Assembly: GCF_003573695.1 (NCBI RefSeq)
Contig: NC_039365.1
Span: forward strand, 83,865,089-83,929,088
DNA length: 64,000 nt
Source of the DNA: Papaver somniferum
Taxonomy: Eukaryota > Streptophyta > Magnoliopsida > Ranunculales > Papaveraceae
Reading direction: 5' to 3'
A program made the position numbers and the translations under genes. This document shows positions 21,258-32,400 of the stretch, in pieces. Under the pieces are notes generated by a model. It was not told where the DNA came from, did not search any database, and saw nothing but the letters and a program-made list of their open reading frames with translations. Position 1 is the first letter of the stretch, and each line of letters starts with the position of its first letter.

Positions 21258-23325
21258 CATATAAATCACTATCAAAAATGTGCTTCGACCATGTTTATCT
21301 TTACGTAGTGACGGAAGTCATGATATGTTTCAATCACTTTGAAAATTGCTTTGACGAGAAATGGTGTAACAACTATATAACATCCTCTAAGAATGTTACA
21401 ATGGTTGGAATGAGAGTTTAGATTACATAACCAATGATGGACATAAGTATTGTTGTGGTAACACATATGTGCATAAATCCTATTCCTTGAACCAAAGTTT
21501 GCGAACTTTTTTGATCAAGAGAAACCGGAATAATGTCTTGTTGCCAAGTCCGCGACTCAGTCCGCGAACTGCCGAACTTTTCATCCCGAGAAATTCTGCT
21601 GGATTTGATGAACTTGTTACGTGAGTACCAGTCCGCGAACCCAGTCTGCCAGTCTTTGCCGAGATTTTCTGCTGGAGTTTGTAAACTCTGCCCGGTTGCT
21701 TAAGTCTGCGAACCTAGTGTGCGAACTTAAGAAGGTTATATAACTGAAGATGATTTCTGAACTTCAACTTATAAAGACTAAGGAATGCAAATTGAAAACC
21801 GTGTCTATAAAGTTCATGAACCGGTTCGAGTGAATCAAATCATCTTTGCTTCAATTGTGTCTTGTGTAGTACATAAGATTTCCTTGCAATTGAACAACTC
21901 TCTAACTAGTTCATTTGAGTCACATGAACTAGTTATGGTGAAGAAGAATATGGTTGGTATGAAATGCTAATATGGCTAACCTTTTGGTTAACTATTGTTG
22001 AACCAACAATGTACACGTTTGGGTACTGTTAACAAACCTAGAAACCTACATTTCATTTGTGTATAACAAGCTAAGTTTTCGATCTAACGGTTGAGAAATA
22101 TTATCTTGAATATGAATAAGGTTTTCATCTAACGGTGGATATTGTTTGCTTAGTGACCAAGGCGAAACCCTGATTTGAAAGACTATATAAGGGGACATCT
22201 AGCAACTCTGCAAAACTAATCCCCACACCTCACGTGTGATACTAGTTTGCGTGCTAGATTCGTTTCTCATTTAACCTTTGGTTTTCTTCTTCTAAAACCA
22301 GGTTAACGACTTAAAGACTTCATTGGGATTGTGAAGCCAGACCGATACTACTTTTATCGTAGTTGTGTGATCTGATCTTGCATCTTCTATCGTACGAGTA
22401 CAATCAGATTGATTGTCTTGAGATTAATATCTCCGATAGGAAAGATATAAAAAGTAGTCATAAACATCTTCGTCTCATTGTTTGTGATTCCGCAACATCT
22501 TGTTTCGCTACCATACGATTAAGATTGTTGTGAGGTGATTGATTTATCTAGGCTGTTCTTCGGGAATATAAGACCGGATTATCAATTGGTTCCTGTTCAC
22601 CTTGATTATTTTCAAAAGACGAAACAAAAACTTTAGGGTTTTTCTGTGGGAGACAGATTGATCCTTTGATAGACTTGTCTGTGTGATACAGATTTGTTTA
22701 TTGTCAAAGCCTGCGATTTTGGGTCGTAGCAACTCTTAGTTGTGGGTGAGATCAGCTAAGGGAAATCAAGTGCGCAGTATCCTACTGGGATCAGAGGCGT
22801 AGGGAGTACAACTGTACCTTGGATCAGCGGGAGACTGATTGGGGTTCAACTACAGTCCAGTCCGAAGTTAGCTTGGAGTAGGCTAGTGTCTGTAGCGGCT
22901 TAATACAGTGTGTGTTCTATTTGGACTAGGTTCCGGGGTTTTTCTGCATTTGCGGTTTCCTCATTAACAAAATTTCTGGTGTCTGCGTTATTTCAGTTTC
23001 CGCATTATATTGTTTTATCTTTATAATTGAAATAATAAATGTTGTGTGTTAGATCATCAATTAGAGTAATCCAACCCTTGGTTGTTGATTGTCATTGATT
23101 GATCCTTGGATATTGGTCTTTGGTACCATCCAAGTTATTCCTTATATTTGATTAGTACTCGCAGTTTCTGTTTGAGGAAATCAAATCAAGAGAGAGAGAT
23201 ATAAACTCGTTGATATACTTTTAGTTGATTGAGTCTTATTGATTCTCTTTAAAGTATATTCGAGTTTGTCCATACAGATTTCTAAGCGAAATATTGGGTG
23301 GTGTTGTTAGACCCCTGCTTTATCG
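21258..23325 (+). repeat. 5'-truncated LTR of a large copia-like family
   Basis: The reverse complement of 39017-41502 is related to this stretch over most of its length. The shared pieces include the GCTTCGACCA region near 21290, a Tyr/Ser-poor AT-rich middle, a TTTTTCTGCATTTGCGGTTT block at about 22937-22957 and the closing TTGTTAGACCCC at about 23302. The LTR head (TGTTAGAGC) is missing, so about 200-300 bp are lost at the left. No primer site follows 23325 on the plus strand, so this LTR is not joined to the internal region to its right, which reads on minus. Confidence 0.6.
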
Positions 23326-23340
23326 AATTCTTTCTTTGAG

Positions 23341-25137
23341 TCAATCTTGATGTTGAACTGTCATTATGAGATTGGTTCTTAGTTCTTCAAAACCTTGGAT
23401 ATAGTGAATCATACCATCAGAAGGAATCCACTTGGTTTCGGTTGGATCTTGAAAGTTGTAAGGCAACATACATGACTCGTCTTGAGATCCATTCAAACTA
23501 TCTGAATCATAATCAGACATGATTTTTGATATGTTTTTCTTTTTCCTTTCTGTATTGATTCCTTGACAATCCTTAACCTTTTGAGCTTCCTCCTTATTAG
23601 CCTTTGTGACACTGCGAGTTATTGGAGACATGCTCGGTTATTTAAATGGGGATTAATCAGGGTTTCTTAATACAAGCAAGAGATTGTTTCCCTTAAGAAG
23701 AAACAAATTTTTGGACCTGGACGCTTGTGGAATACCGGAAATATACACATAATATATTTTGTTTCCATTATCCGAACTTTTCATGCTGGAAGTTTATTAA
23801 AATTCGAAAATTTCAAATGAAACCTATTTTTGGAAGATCATGTTAAACATGAACAATATTTTAGACAAACATGGATTCGCAGTTATCCATAAATTGTCAC
23901 AGATTTTTCTGATAAACAGACACAAACATTGGGCTCTTGTTTTATGTGCTTTTCCCATCCATAGTTATGAGCACAAATATGATGAGTTTGCACATTCTCA
24001 ATACAAATAAGTTGTATTGGAGTAAGCTTTTTCTAGCTTACAGCGTGTATCAGAAACATAGTTCATGTTTCTCTTTGGGAATTTCTGCCCAAGATATTTT
24101 CTCCCAAGAAGGTGATCCTTTCTTGATCTAACAATATGATCATTAGGAGAAACTGTACTGACGTGAGAATTTTCAGAGATGGATAAATATCTCTTAGTTC
24201 TATCAAAGAGATTTTCATAAGATTTTCTCATTCTAAGGATTTCCTTATGATGCACATCAGCGTGATTGTCTGGAACAATTATCGGAAACTCATGGTTGTT
24301 TCCATTGGCAGAGATTCTCTCTTTTCCTTTCTTCCGGAGTCGTTCTTCATCAAAACAAGAACTGTGAGGAGGAACCTTTTTCCAAAGCGATTATCAACTC
24401 TTACTTCTGATTCTTTTGAGTTGACTTTATTGAGATGGGGTAAAATCCGTCTTTATACTGAGGAATAATCGTTTAGTTTCGTAAGACAAGAAACTTCCTT
24501 CAATATTTTTACCATTGTATTTTGAAGAAGTATAAGTTTCATGTCAAGTGACTGAAAGTTGTATTCCTTAAGATCACGAACATGGAATCGTTCAAAGTTT
24601 CCTTTGGACAAGATTTCGTCTGATCATAAGTAGATATAGAAGCTGGTTTCTCATCCTCTTCTGACTTGATGTAGTTAGGCAAACTACCATCATCATGATC
24701 AGTTTCGGATGTGATCCACAATCTCTCAAAGTCGAGCAAGGACCTTTGACTTCTTCATCATAAGAAATTACAACATAATCATTAGTCAGAGTCATAGGAT
24801 GTGTCTCTTTATCTTGAGTAAGAGATTTACTAAGAGCTTCTAATTTGACAGTGAGATCCATATTCTATTTAGCTTGAATATTCAGTTGAATGTCTTTGTC
24901 TCTGATTTCATTTTTAAGAAGATTTGACTCTGTCTTTAATATTAGCACTTTTGTAGACAGGGATTTTATAGGCTTTAGGAGTTTTACCAACTCTTTATCA
25001 GCATCTTATTTTCCATCAGAGAACGACTCAGATGTACTCTTGATTTTCATAACTCCTGGATCATGGGTAAACGAATTGGTAACATCTTCAACTTTTGAGT
25101 ATTCATACTCTTTCATAACGTTAACTGAATCAGACAT
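23341..25137 (-). pseudogene. Internal ORF of a non-autonomous copia-like element, coiled-coil type
   Basis: The start at 25137 (Met-Ser-Asp-Ser-Val) lies about 65 bases after the primer site. The leader between them matches that of the element at 45376-45434. Open frames on minus at 24592-24861, 24539-24739, 23998-24255 and 23341-23631 form a broken series of polar, Lys/Glu/Ser-rich segments. There is coiled-coil character near 24830-24960. The last ORF starts with Met-Ser-Pro-Ile-Thr-Arg-Ser. I see no CCHC knuckle, protease, integrase or RT. The function is unknown. This is an element-encoded protein in place of gag-pol, broken by stops and indels. Confidence 0.45.
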
Positions 25138-25201
25138 AGATTTAATTCTTATAGGTTGGATCGCACCAAACACAGATTGTTAGATCTTTTCGTGTTTGCC
25201 C

Positions 25202-25213
25202 GCTCTGATACCC
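25202..25213 (-). promoter_or_regulatory. Primer binding site, initiator tRNA-Met type (minus strand)
   Basis: On minus it reads GGGTATCAGAGC, one base off the TGGTATCAGAGC standard for plant Ty1/copia elements. It is preceded by CTTTTCA, the same LTR end seen at 45355-45361. Confidence 0.75.
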
Positions 25214-25215
25214 AT

Positions 25216-25277
25216 TGAAAAGACGAGGGTACCCAAATATACCTCAATCTAAAACTTCCCCCCCCCCCCTATAAGTT
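25216..25277 (-). repeat. Stub of a copia-like 5' LTR with a 12-C run
   Basis: It matches the last 60 bases of the LTR ending at 45361, read in reverse, including the GAGGTATATTTGGGTACCCTC block. Where that LTR has TTTTCCGC, this copy has an uninterrupted run of 12 C (25258-25269). The match ends at about 25277, where another sequence starting TGATAGGAGC begins. Confidence 0.65.
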
Positions 25278-25740
25278 GATAGGAGCTTAAAATACATCAT
25301 TTAAATATCAATTTCGTATACTTTTCTTTACTATTTTCTCTTGTATTTTCGGGTATTATGCTTGTTTTACATTTTATAGGTATTTTGGAATCATGTTACA
25401 TGAAAGAATAAAAATGAAGGCTTATGCCGTTGGTTGGAGAATTTCGGATCGATGGACTCGAAGCAGGTAAGAACACAATGCTCCAATGTGTCAAAAGAGC
25501 AATTTACTGAAGCACCAGAAACTATCTACTCAAGGCAGACAGCTGCTAATATGACCAGGGTGCCTAAGCTAAGCTATTCATTAACCTAAGCTAGGTCGAG
25601 ACATCCACACAGGGCAGGAGTGCCTTGGGTTTCATTACGCATGTAACTTTGTGTCTGCACCTATTTCTTTCTCTCACGACTGCATCAAGGTTTATTGCCG
25701 GCAAGAACCATTGGTCCGACATATCTTAGAACCTGTAAAC
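25278..25740 (+). mobile_element. Possible Ty3-type LTR head or solo LTR fragment
   Basis: The start TGATAGGAGC resembles the starts of the three other Ty3-type LTRs in the window (TGATGAGTGC, TGATAGACGC, TGATAAGCGC). It also has a similar run of CTTGTTTTACATTTTATAGG. No matching second LTR, PBS, PPT or target duplication was found, so both the right boundary and the assignment are tentative. Confidence 0.35.
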
Positions 25741-25875
25741 AACAAGGAATCAGTTGTACACATAAATTCAGATTGATAAGGTTTTGGGAATTAACCGCAA
25801 ATCATAATTAGAAGAACTTGTGCTGTCATTTGATAATCATGATAAACGGAGAAGATTAAGACATGGATTGAACCT

Positions 25876-26602
25876 AGGGATGGCCATTTGCCCCACCCAA
25901 ACCCATCCCCGTGGGTATCCGTTTCTATTGGGTAGGGTTTTACCCGTACAAACGGGGTTGGGGTTGGGTATGGGTAATACCCGAAATTAGTGAAGCGGGG
26001 ATGGGGCGGGGATGGGATTCTAGGTCCCTGCCCCGTACGTTCCCATTTTAGAATTTTATATTTTTATTAATTATTTATATTATATTTAAACTAAGATATT
26101 ATATTATATTATAAAAAAAAAAGGTAAAAGTATAAGATATCATTAATTATTTATATTATATTTAAACTAAGAAATTATATTATATTATATTATAAAAGAA
26201 AAGGTAAAAGTATAAGATATCATTAATTATTTATATTATATTTAAACTAAGAAATTATATTATATTATAAGAAAGATACTTGATAAGAAATAATTAAGAA
26301 CTAAAATGAGTGATGCTCGTTTATAGACCAATTTGTTTTTCTTTGCTTGTTTTACGATGAATTTATGAGTTTGAAATTTGAAATTATTATTATTATTATT
26401 GGTTGAACTTAGGTATTGATTATTAAATTAACTCATCATATTTGAGCTTAATGTTATGGGTAACTCGTAAAAAACCCGTCCCGTACGGGTATTTCCCATA
26501 CCCGCCTCGTCCCAGATCAAGCGGATAATGGGGAGGGTGTGGGTTTTTTTTTGAACGGGGCAGTGACTGGGACACAAGATCCCCGCCCCATACCCGCCCT
26601 AA
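25876..26602. mobile_element. Non-autonomous hAT-like DNA transposon with 8-bp TSD
   Basis: The direct repeat TTGAACCT at 25868-25875 and 26603-26610 is an exact 8-bp target duplication, the hallmark of hAT elements. The left end AGGGATGGCC and the right end GCCCTAA form short imperfect inverted ends (AGGG / CCCT). Both subterminal parts are packed with GGGGCGGGG/ATACCCG motifs in opposite orientations, the kind of array that hAT transposases bind. The 727-bp body has no transposase ORF and an AT-rich core with tandem repeats. It is inactive by itself. Confidence 0.85.
26071..26280. repeat. AT-rich tandem repeat, about 77-bp unit, 2.7 copies
   Basis: Each unit starts ATTAATTATTTATATTATAT, passes through TTTAAACTAAG and a TATTATA run, and ends AAAAGGTAAAAGTATAAGATA. 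It lies in the centre of the hAT-like element and varies by TATTA and A-run length. Confidence 0.85.
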
Positions 26603-26610
26603 TTGAACCT

Positions 26611-27350
26611 GAGACAAAGAAGAAGATATGGGTTTGTGCTGGAATGAAGTTGACAGCGAAAGAAATGAGTCTTTGTGCCAGTATGGTGCGGATTTGAATT
26701 TGAATTTCTAGTGAGAAGATAAAGTGTTGCTGCTGTTTTTTTAAAACTCAATGAACAGAGATGATTGGAGTGCGATTTAGAGCTTATGAACGATTATTAA
26801 TATGTGTGATTGAATGTGGATTGGGTGTCAAACAGGCCAGGCCAGCCAGGATCTGGACTGGCCCGACCAGTTTAAACAGGCCAAAGCCTGGCCCGATCCG
26901 TAATAAATCAGGCCCTTACCTGCCTGTGGCCTGTGACTGGCCCTGGACGGGCTTAAGTTTTTGGCCTTTTAGCCTGTCATGGCCTGTCCTGTTAAAGTCC
27001 GGCCCAGTACAAGCCTGCCAGGCTAGGCCTGGAAAGCCTGCCTATTAGTTTTAGTCGATCAAAAAAATTCAAATGGTGTTGAGTTTCGATCACGTGATCT
27101 AACCTCCGAAAATGAGAAGCACCTTAAACCAACTAATCCACACGTCTTTATATGTTTAAGTACACATTCAGATTTATTTGTAGGTAATTATCATCTTTTT
27201 TGTTTTGGAAACCATTTATCAACCTAATCAACTGATAATAATTTCATTATGAGATTTTATTCCATTATAATTAAGATTCTATTACTGTTATTTTTCCTTA
27301 ATTAGCGTGAGGTCAATTGGAAAAACAAGGGAGTCACCTAACTAATTAAC
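26611..27350. other. Non-coding stretch with GGCC/GGCCTG-rich block
   Basis: 26835-27035 is dense in CAGGCC, GGCCTG, TGGCCC and related words on both strands. This again looks like a subterminal transposase-binding array of a DNA transposon. The long open frame through it (26761-27048) is a by-product of that composition. No inverted ends or duplication were found around it, so no element boundaries are claimed. Confidence 0.4.
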
Positions 27351-27593
27351 GGGTCCAGATCGTCTGTGCCACTGCTTGGGTGTGCCCTATGTGCCACACC
27401 AATAGAAACACGGTATTTTCTCTTGGATTTGTAATATCTTCTTTAACTAATTAATTATCTTTCCTAATCGATTAGTGTTGTATAAATAGAAAATCTATTT
27501 AGTTAGTCATGGTTAATGAGAGGAATGATGTGGCGTGTTTCTATTGGTATGACACATAGGGCACACAAGCAGTGGCACAGACGATCTCGACCC
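27351..27593. mobile_element. Foldback MITE, about 243 bp
   Basis: The arms 27351-27408 and 27535-27593 are near-perfect inverted repeats of about 57 bp, containing GATCGTCTGTGCCACTGCTT and its complement, with outer ends GGGTC / GACCC. There is no coding capacity. A clear target duplication could not be identified, so the superfamily is open (Mutator-like or hAT-like). Confidence 0.75.
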
Positions 27594-27772
27594 CTATCGC
27601 CCTACTAATCATGGATTTATTTATTTTTCAAATTCTAATAGTTCCAAAGTTAAGAATGTGTGCTAAAATATGTTGATCAATACGGATTATTTGTTCAAAC
27701 ACTGATTGGTAAAATTTTAAGTGTGGGTTTTGAGAATATCCGAGATTTGGGTAAGAAATTAATGGCCAAGTG

Positions 27773-28027
27773 AAGAGAAAATTTTTGATGGGTGCATTTT
27801 TTGAAGGGGGCATGGGGATCAATGATATGTTTTGACACATATCTTTGATTCCCATGAATTATGTTTCCAAAAATACAAACACAAATTAAGACAACAGATT
27901 TTCTCTCCAAAAATACATCTTTTTTGTATTTTTGGAAACATAATTCATGGGAATCAAAGATATATGTCAACATATCATTGATCCCCATGCCCCCTTCAAA
28001 AAACTCCCCCATCAAAAAATTTCTCTT
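27773..28027. mobile_element. Foldback MITE, 255 bp, copy 1
   Basis: It is almost wholly an inverted repeat, with arms of about 100 bp (27773-27875 and 27922-28027) running from AAGAGAAA to TTTCTCTT. A loop of roughly 45 bp lies between them. It is flanked by the direct repeat AAGTG at 27768-27772 and 28028-28032, consistent with a 5-bp duplication. Its RNA would fold into a long hairpin. A second copy lies at 34124-34377. Confidence 0.82.
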
Positions 28028-28032
28028 AAGTG

Positions 28033-28887
28033 AAGATGGGTTTGTCATATGGGGTGTTTTTGGTTGGGTTATTAAAAGAGAAGTTTAAGACAATAGCGGC
28101 TGCAATGACAAAGTATTGAGAGAGTTCAGTGGATACAGGAAAGGGATTGTGACTGAGCTCAGTAATCCAATGTCTTCTCACGGAGATTGAACGATACAGT
28201 GATTAAATAGTTCAATTCGATGGTCTGTTTGAAATTGAAACTCAATTTTCAAAAAAAAAATCGACGTAAATTGATTTTCAGTTTTGAAATGATTGATCAA
28301 TAGCAGATTTGTTTTCTGAGAAGAAGAGGGATGGGTGGTAAATGGATTTTAGCCGACCCGAAACCTCATCTTCTCTATCCGATACAATGCAAGAACATTG
28401 GTTTTCAGGAAAACAGGATTTTTCTGTTAGAGTCCGAATCATCCGATTAATGTAATGTTTTTTTCTAGGAAGTTTGTACTGCAAATATATTTATTTGACT
28501 GTGTTTGATCGATATCCAAGATCAATTTTATGAATAGTCTTGATCTGTTTCTTAAATTCCAGAAATTTGAAATTTTTTTGATGTTTTCTGTACAAAAATC
28601 GTGACGTACAAAATTGCAGTAAGTCATCTCATATAAGGACTCCCTTCGGTCGTCCAACTATGAATCGGTTTAAGTTTGATTTTGATTTTTGACAGCGATT
28701 TTTATATCCATCCGGCGTCAATTGCATCACTGCTTTTACAGTGACTGGATTGAGATTTTGGGAATTAACAGTTGTGACTGAAATTGGGTCTCAAAGAAGT
28801 TTACCAAAGAATAATGAATTTGTTGGCTTGGTTTAGTGATGGTTTGTATTGTGCACTGTGAAATTAGTGATTTGAGAAATTGAATTG
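28033..28887. other. Flanking segment, copy 1 of a large duplication
   Basis: It is nearly identical to 34383-35235, with a few percent difference at most by eye. No convincing ORF was found. Short frames on minus (28278-28484, 28439-28657) have no recognisable domain. Before duplication this was the DNA on the left of the copia insertion site. The GGGAG target copy is at 28888-28892. Confidence 0.6.
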
Positions 28888-28892
28888 GGGAG

Positions 28893-29343
28893 TGACACAA
28901 ATAAGGCTATGATAAATAAAGACAAAAATCAAGGAAGAAAACAATACAGCAAGATAATTTCTCTTAAACAAGTAGTAGTAATCGATATAAAACTCTTCTA
29001 CAAAGTCAGGCCTTATATAGGCTTCAAAATACTATAAAAGGAAATCAACAAAACTAGGAAACAAACCAAAATAGTAATCGATATAAAACTCTTCTACAAT
29101 GTCAGGCCTTATATAGGCTTCAAAATACTAGAAAAGGAAATCAACAAAACTAGGAAACAAAAAACAGAAGTAAAGCCTAATTAAGATACAAGCAAGAAAA
29201 TTCTAGAACTAACTATATTAAGAAGCATACTATAATTAAGAGAAAACGACTAACTCATTGTCGGTAGGAAATTAAAACGACTAACTCATTGTCGATAGGA
29301 AATTCTTCGTGTCAGGATCTGTAAGAGGCACTATTTCTCGACA
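28893..29343 (-). repeat. 3' LTR of the copia element (451 bp)
   Basis: On plus it starts TGACACAAATAAGG and ends CTCGACA. It contains two tandem copies of an approximately 88-bp unit (about 28973-29160) and two copies of a 31-bp unit with CGACTAACTCATTGTCG near 29246-29302. The other two LTR copies each lack one of these duplications. Confidence 0.9.
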
Positions 29344-29421
29344 CTCCCCCTTAGTGCCAACTTACGATCAATTATACCAAGATCACTTCTGAATTTTTCG
29401 TGTCAGGATCTGTAAGAGGCA

Positions 29422-32400
29422 CTATTTCTTGACACTCCCCCTTAGTGCCAACTTACGATCAATTATACCAAGATCACTCCTGAATTGTTCGAACTTAATT
29501 CTTCCAAGTGCTTTCGTAAAGATATCTGCAACTTGTTCTTCACTTGGAATGTTCTGTAATTCAATTTCTTGATTTAGCACCTTTTCACGAACGAAGTGAT
29601 AATGAATTTCAATATGTTTGGTGCGAGCATGAAATACTGGGTTTGCTGCGAGCTTCATTGCGCTTTTGTTATCATATTTGATATGTACCGGATAGTCTAC
29701 CTTACGGCTAATGTCACCAATCAATCTTTTCATCCAAACACACTCTTGAGTAGCCATAGATGATGCTACATACTCTGCTTCAGTGCTAGAAAGAGCCACA
29801 GTTCGTTGTTTCTTACAGCACCAAGAAACTGATGTAGATCCCATATAGAAACAATACCCAGTAGTTGAGCGCCTATCGTTTACATCACTAGCCCAGTCTG
29901 CATCAACGAATCCACGCAAATATGGCTCTTTACTACCTTTGTACATAAGTCTGTATTCTGAAGTACCTTTCACATATCGCAAAATTCTTTTTGTTGCATT
30001 CCAGTGAGAAACACAAGGTTTTTCCATAAATTGAGAAATAACTCCAACAACGTATAAAATATCAGGTCTTGTGATAGTTAAATAGATTAAACTACCCACA
30101 AGCTGTCTGTATAAGGTTGCATCTTCTAGTAACTTCCCTTCATTTTTATGTAATCTGAGACAAGTCTCCATAGGTGTAGCTATTGGTTTCGCCTCATCCA
30201 TGCTAAACCGTTTTATTAAATTTGTAGCATACCCCTTTTGAGAAACAAAATAACCATCTACTTTTTCTACTTCAAGCCCGAGAAAACATCCAACTTCTCC
30301 CAAGTTTTTCATTTCAAAACGAACAGATAAATCACTTTGAAGACGTGCAATTTCAGCAGCATCGTTTCCTGTAATTATCATATCATCCACATATAATAAG
30401 ATCATGGTACACATATCTGATTTCATCTTAACAAATAAGATGAAATCTGAATCTGAAATCTTAAAACCATAAAATGTAAGATATTCAGCAATCTTACGAT
30501 ACCAAGCTCATAAAGCTTGTTTAAGACCGTACAACGCCTTCTTCAGTCGACAAACATAATCTGGGTACTTCTAAAAAATAAAACCATGAGGCTACTCCAT
30601 AAAAATTTCTCGATCTAATTCACTGTAGATAAATGCATTCTTCACATCATATTGCCACAAATTCCAAGAATTGTGTGCTGCAAAAGAGATAACACTTCTT
30701 ACAGTTACCATCTTTGCAACAGGACTAAATGTTTCTTCATAATCCAACCCATAATTTTGTGAGAAGCCACGGGTAACTAGACGTGCTTTGTACCGATCAA
30801 TAGTCCCATCTGCCTTCTTTTTTAATTTATAAACCCATTTACAAGTCACCAGATCTGTGTCTATTGGCTTAGGTACAAGCTCCCATGTATTGTTCTTTTC
30901 TAGAGCGGAAATTTCTTCTTGCATCGCATTCTCCCATTCTAAAATTCCTTGAGATTCTTTGTAGCATGAAGGATCAATACCAACGATACTTCCTGAAAGA
31001 AAACATGAAGTTACAGTACAAGGATTTGGTTGTACCTCGTAATCTTTTAAATGATTAGGCTGCTTCCTTGCTCTTGTTGACCTTCTTGGAGACCCTTCTT
31101 GTTTATTTGAGTCGGAAGAGTTACTCCCTCTGTCACTTGTAGTATCATCATCAACCGAAATGTTATCAATGTCATCATCTGGAATCATTTGAGAATTTTA
31201 TGAATTTTCCTCATTCACAGCTACAGTTTCATCATACTCCAAAATGGTAACATCATTAGAAATTGTGTAATACGTTGATACCTCATCGAACACCACATCT
31301 CGAGAAGTAACACAATTCTTTGTTTCTGGATTCATACATTTCCACCCTTTTCTACATGGATCATAACCCACAAAAATGCACTTTCTTGATTTTGGGTCTA
31401 GTTTAGTTCTGTTACTTTTAGGAACATGTACATAACAAACAGAACCAAATATACGGAAGTAATTCACATCAGGTTTTTTATTGAACAAAATTTCAAATGG
31501 ATATTTTTCAGTACCTGGTCATGGCGGTAGCTTGTTGATCACATGACAAGAACATTTCATTGCTTCAGCACAAAGTTCTCTATGAAGATTCTTATCGTGT
31601 AACCATGACAAACTCACTGAAGTAAGATGTGCGATCTTTCGTTTTGCTACCCCATTCTGTTGTGGAGTGCTTGGGCATGTCATTTGTCGACGAATACCAT
31701 GATGATTGCAGTAGTTAATAAATTCACCTGACATATATTCACCTCCATTTTCAGTTCGTAAGCATTTTATTTTCGACCCAAACTCCTTCTCTACTATGTT
31801 TTTGAACTCCATAAACTTTGAGAAAGCTTCACTTTTGTTTTCCATAAAATATACCCATGCATATCTTGAGTAATCATCAACAATCATTAACATGTAATGA
31901 AAACCACTGTAACTTGGTGTTCTGGTTGGTCCCATTACATCTGAATGTACTAATTCAAACATCTTGGATGAACTATTAACTGAATTTTTAAATGGAAGAC
32001 AATGAGATTTACCAAATTGGCAGCCTTGGCAAATCACATCATGATGTATTCTTTCCAGATCAGGAATACCTTCAAGTAACTTCTTTGAAGAGATTTGTTG
32101 CAGTAGCTGGTAGCCTATATGACCTAATCTTGCATGCCAGATAGATGCGCGATCATTGCGACTAGTATTCTCTACAAAAGCTTCACTTGCAGTCATAACA
32201 AACAAGGATTCCTTTTTCTTTCCAGTAAAAAGAACATCAGCGGTCAAAGATTGTATATTCTCAATAATCTTTACATAATTTGGACCAAAGAGAACATACC
32301 TTCCTGACTTGGTAATTTGAGGAACAGATAAAAGATTCTTCTTTAGGCCTGGCACATGATAAACATCATCTATAGATATGTTATCACAGTTTGTGTTATT

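Noticed and set aside
26761..27048. 95-aa open frame rich in Gly, Pro and Trp
   Set aside because: It is a product of the repeated GGCC/GGCCTG words. It has no domain and no start context, and both strands look alike.
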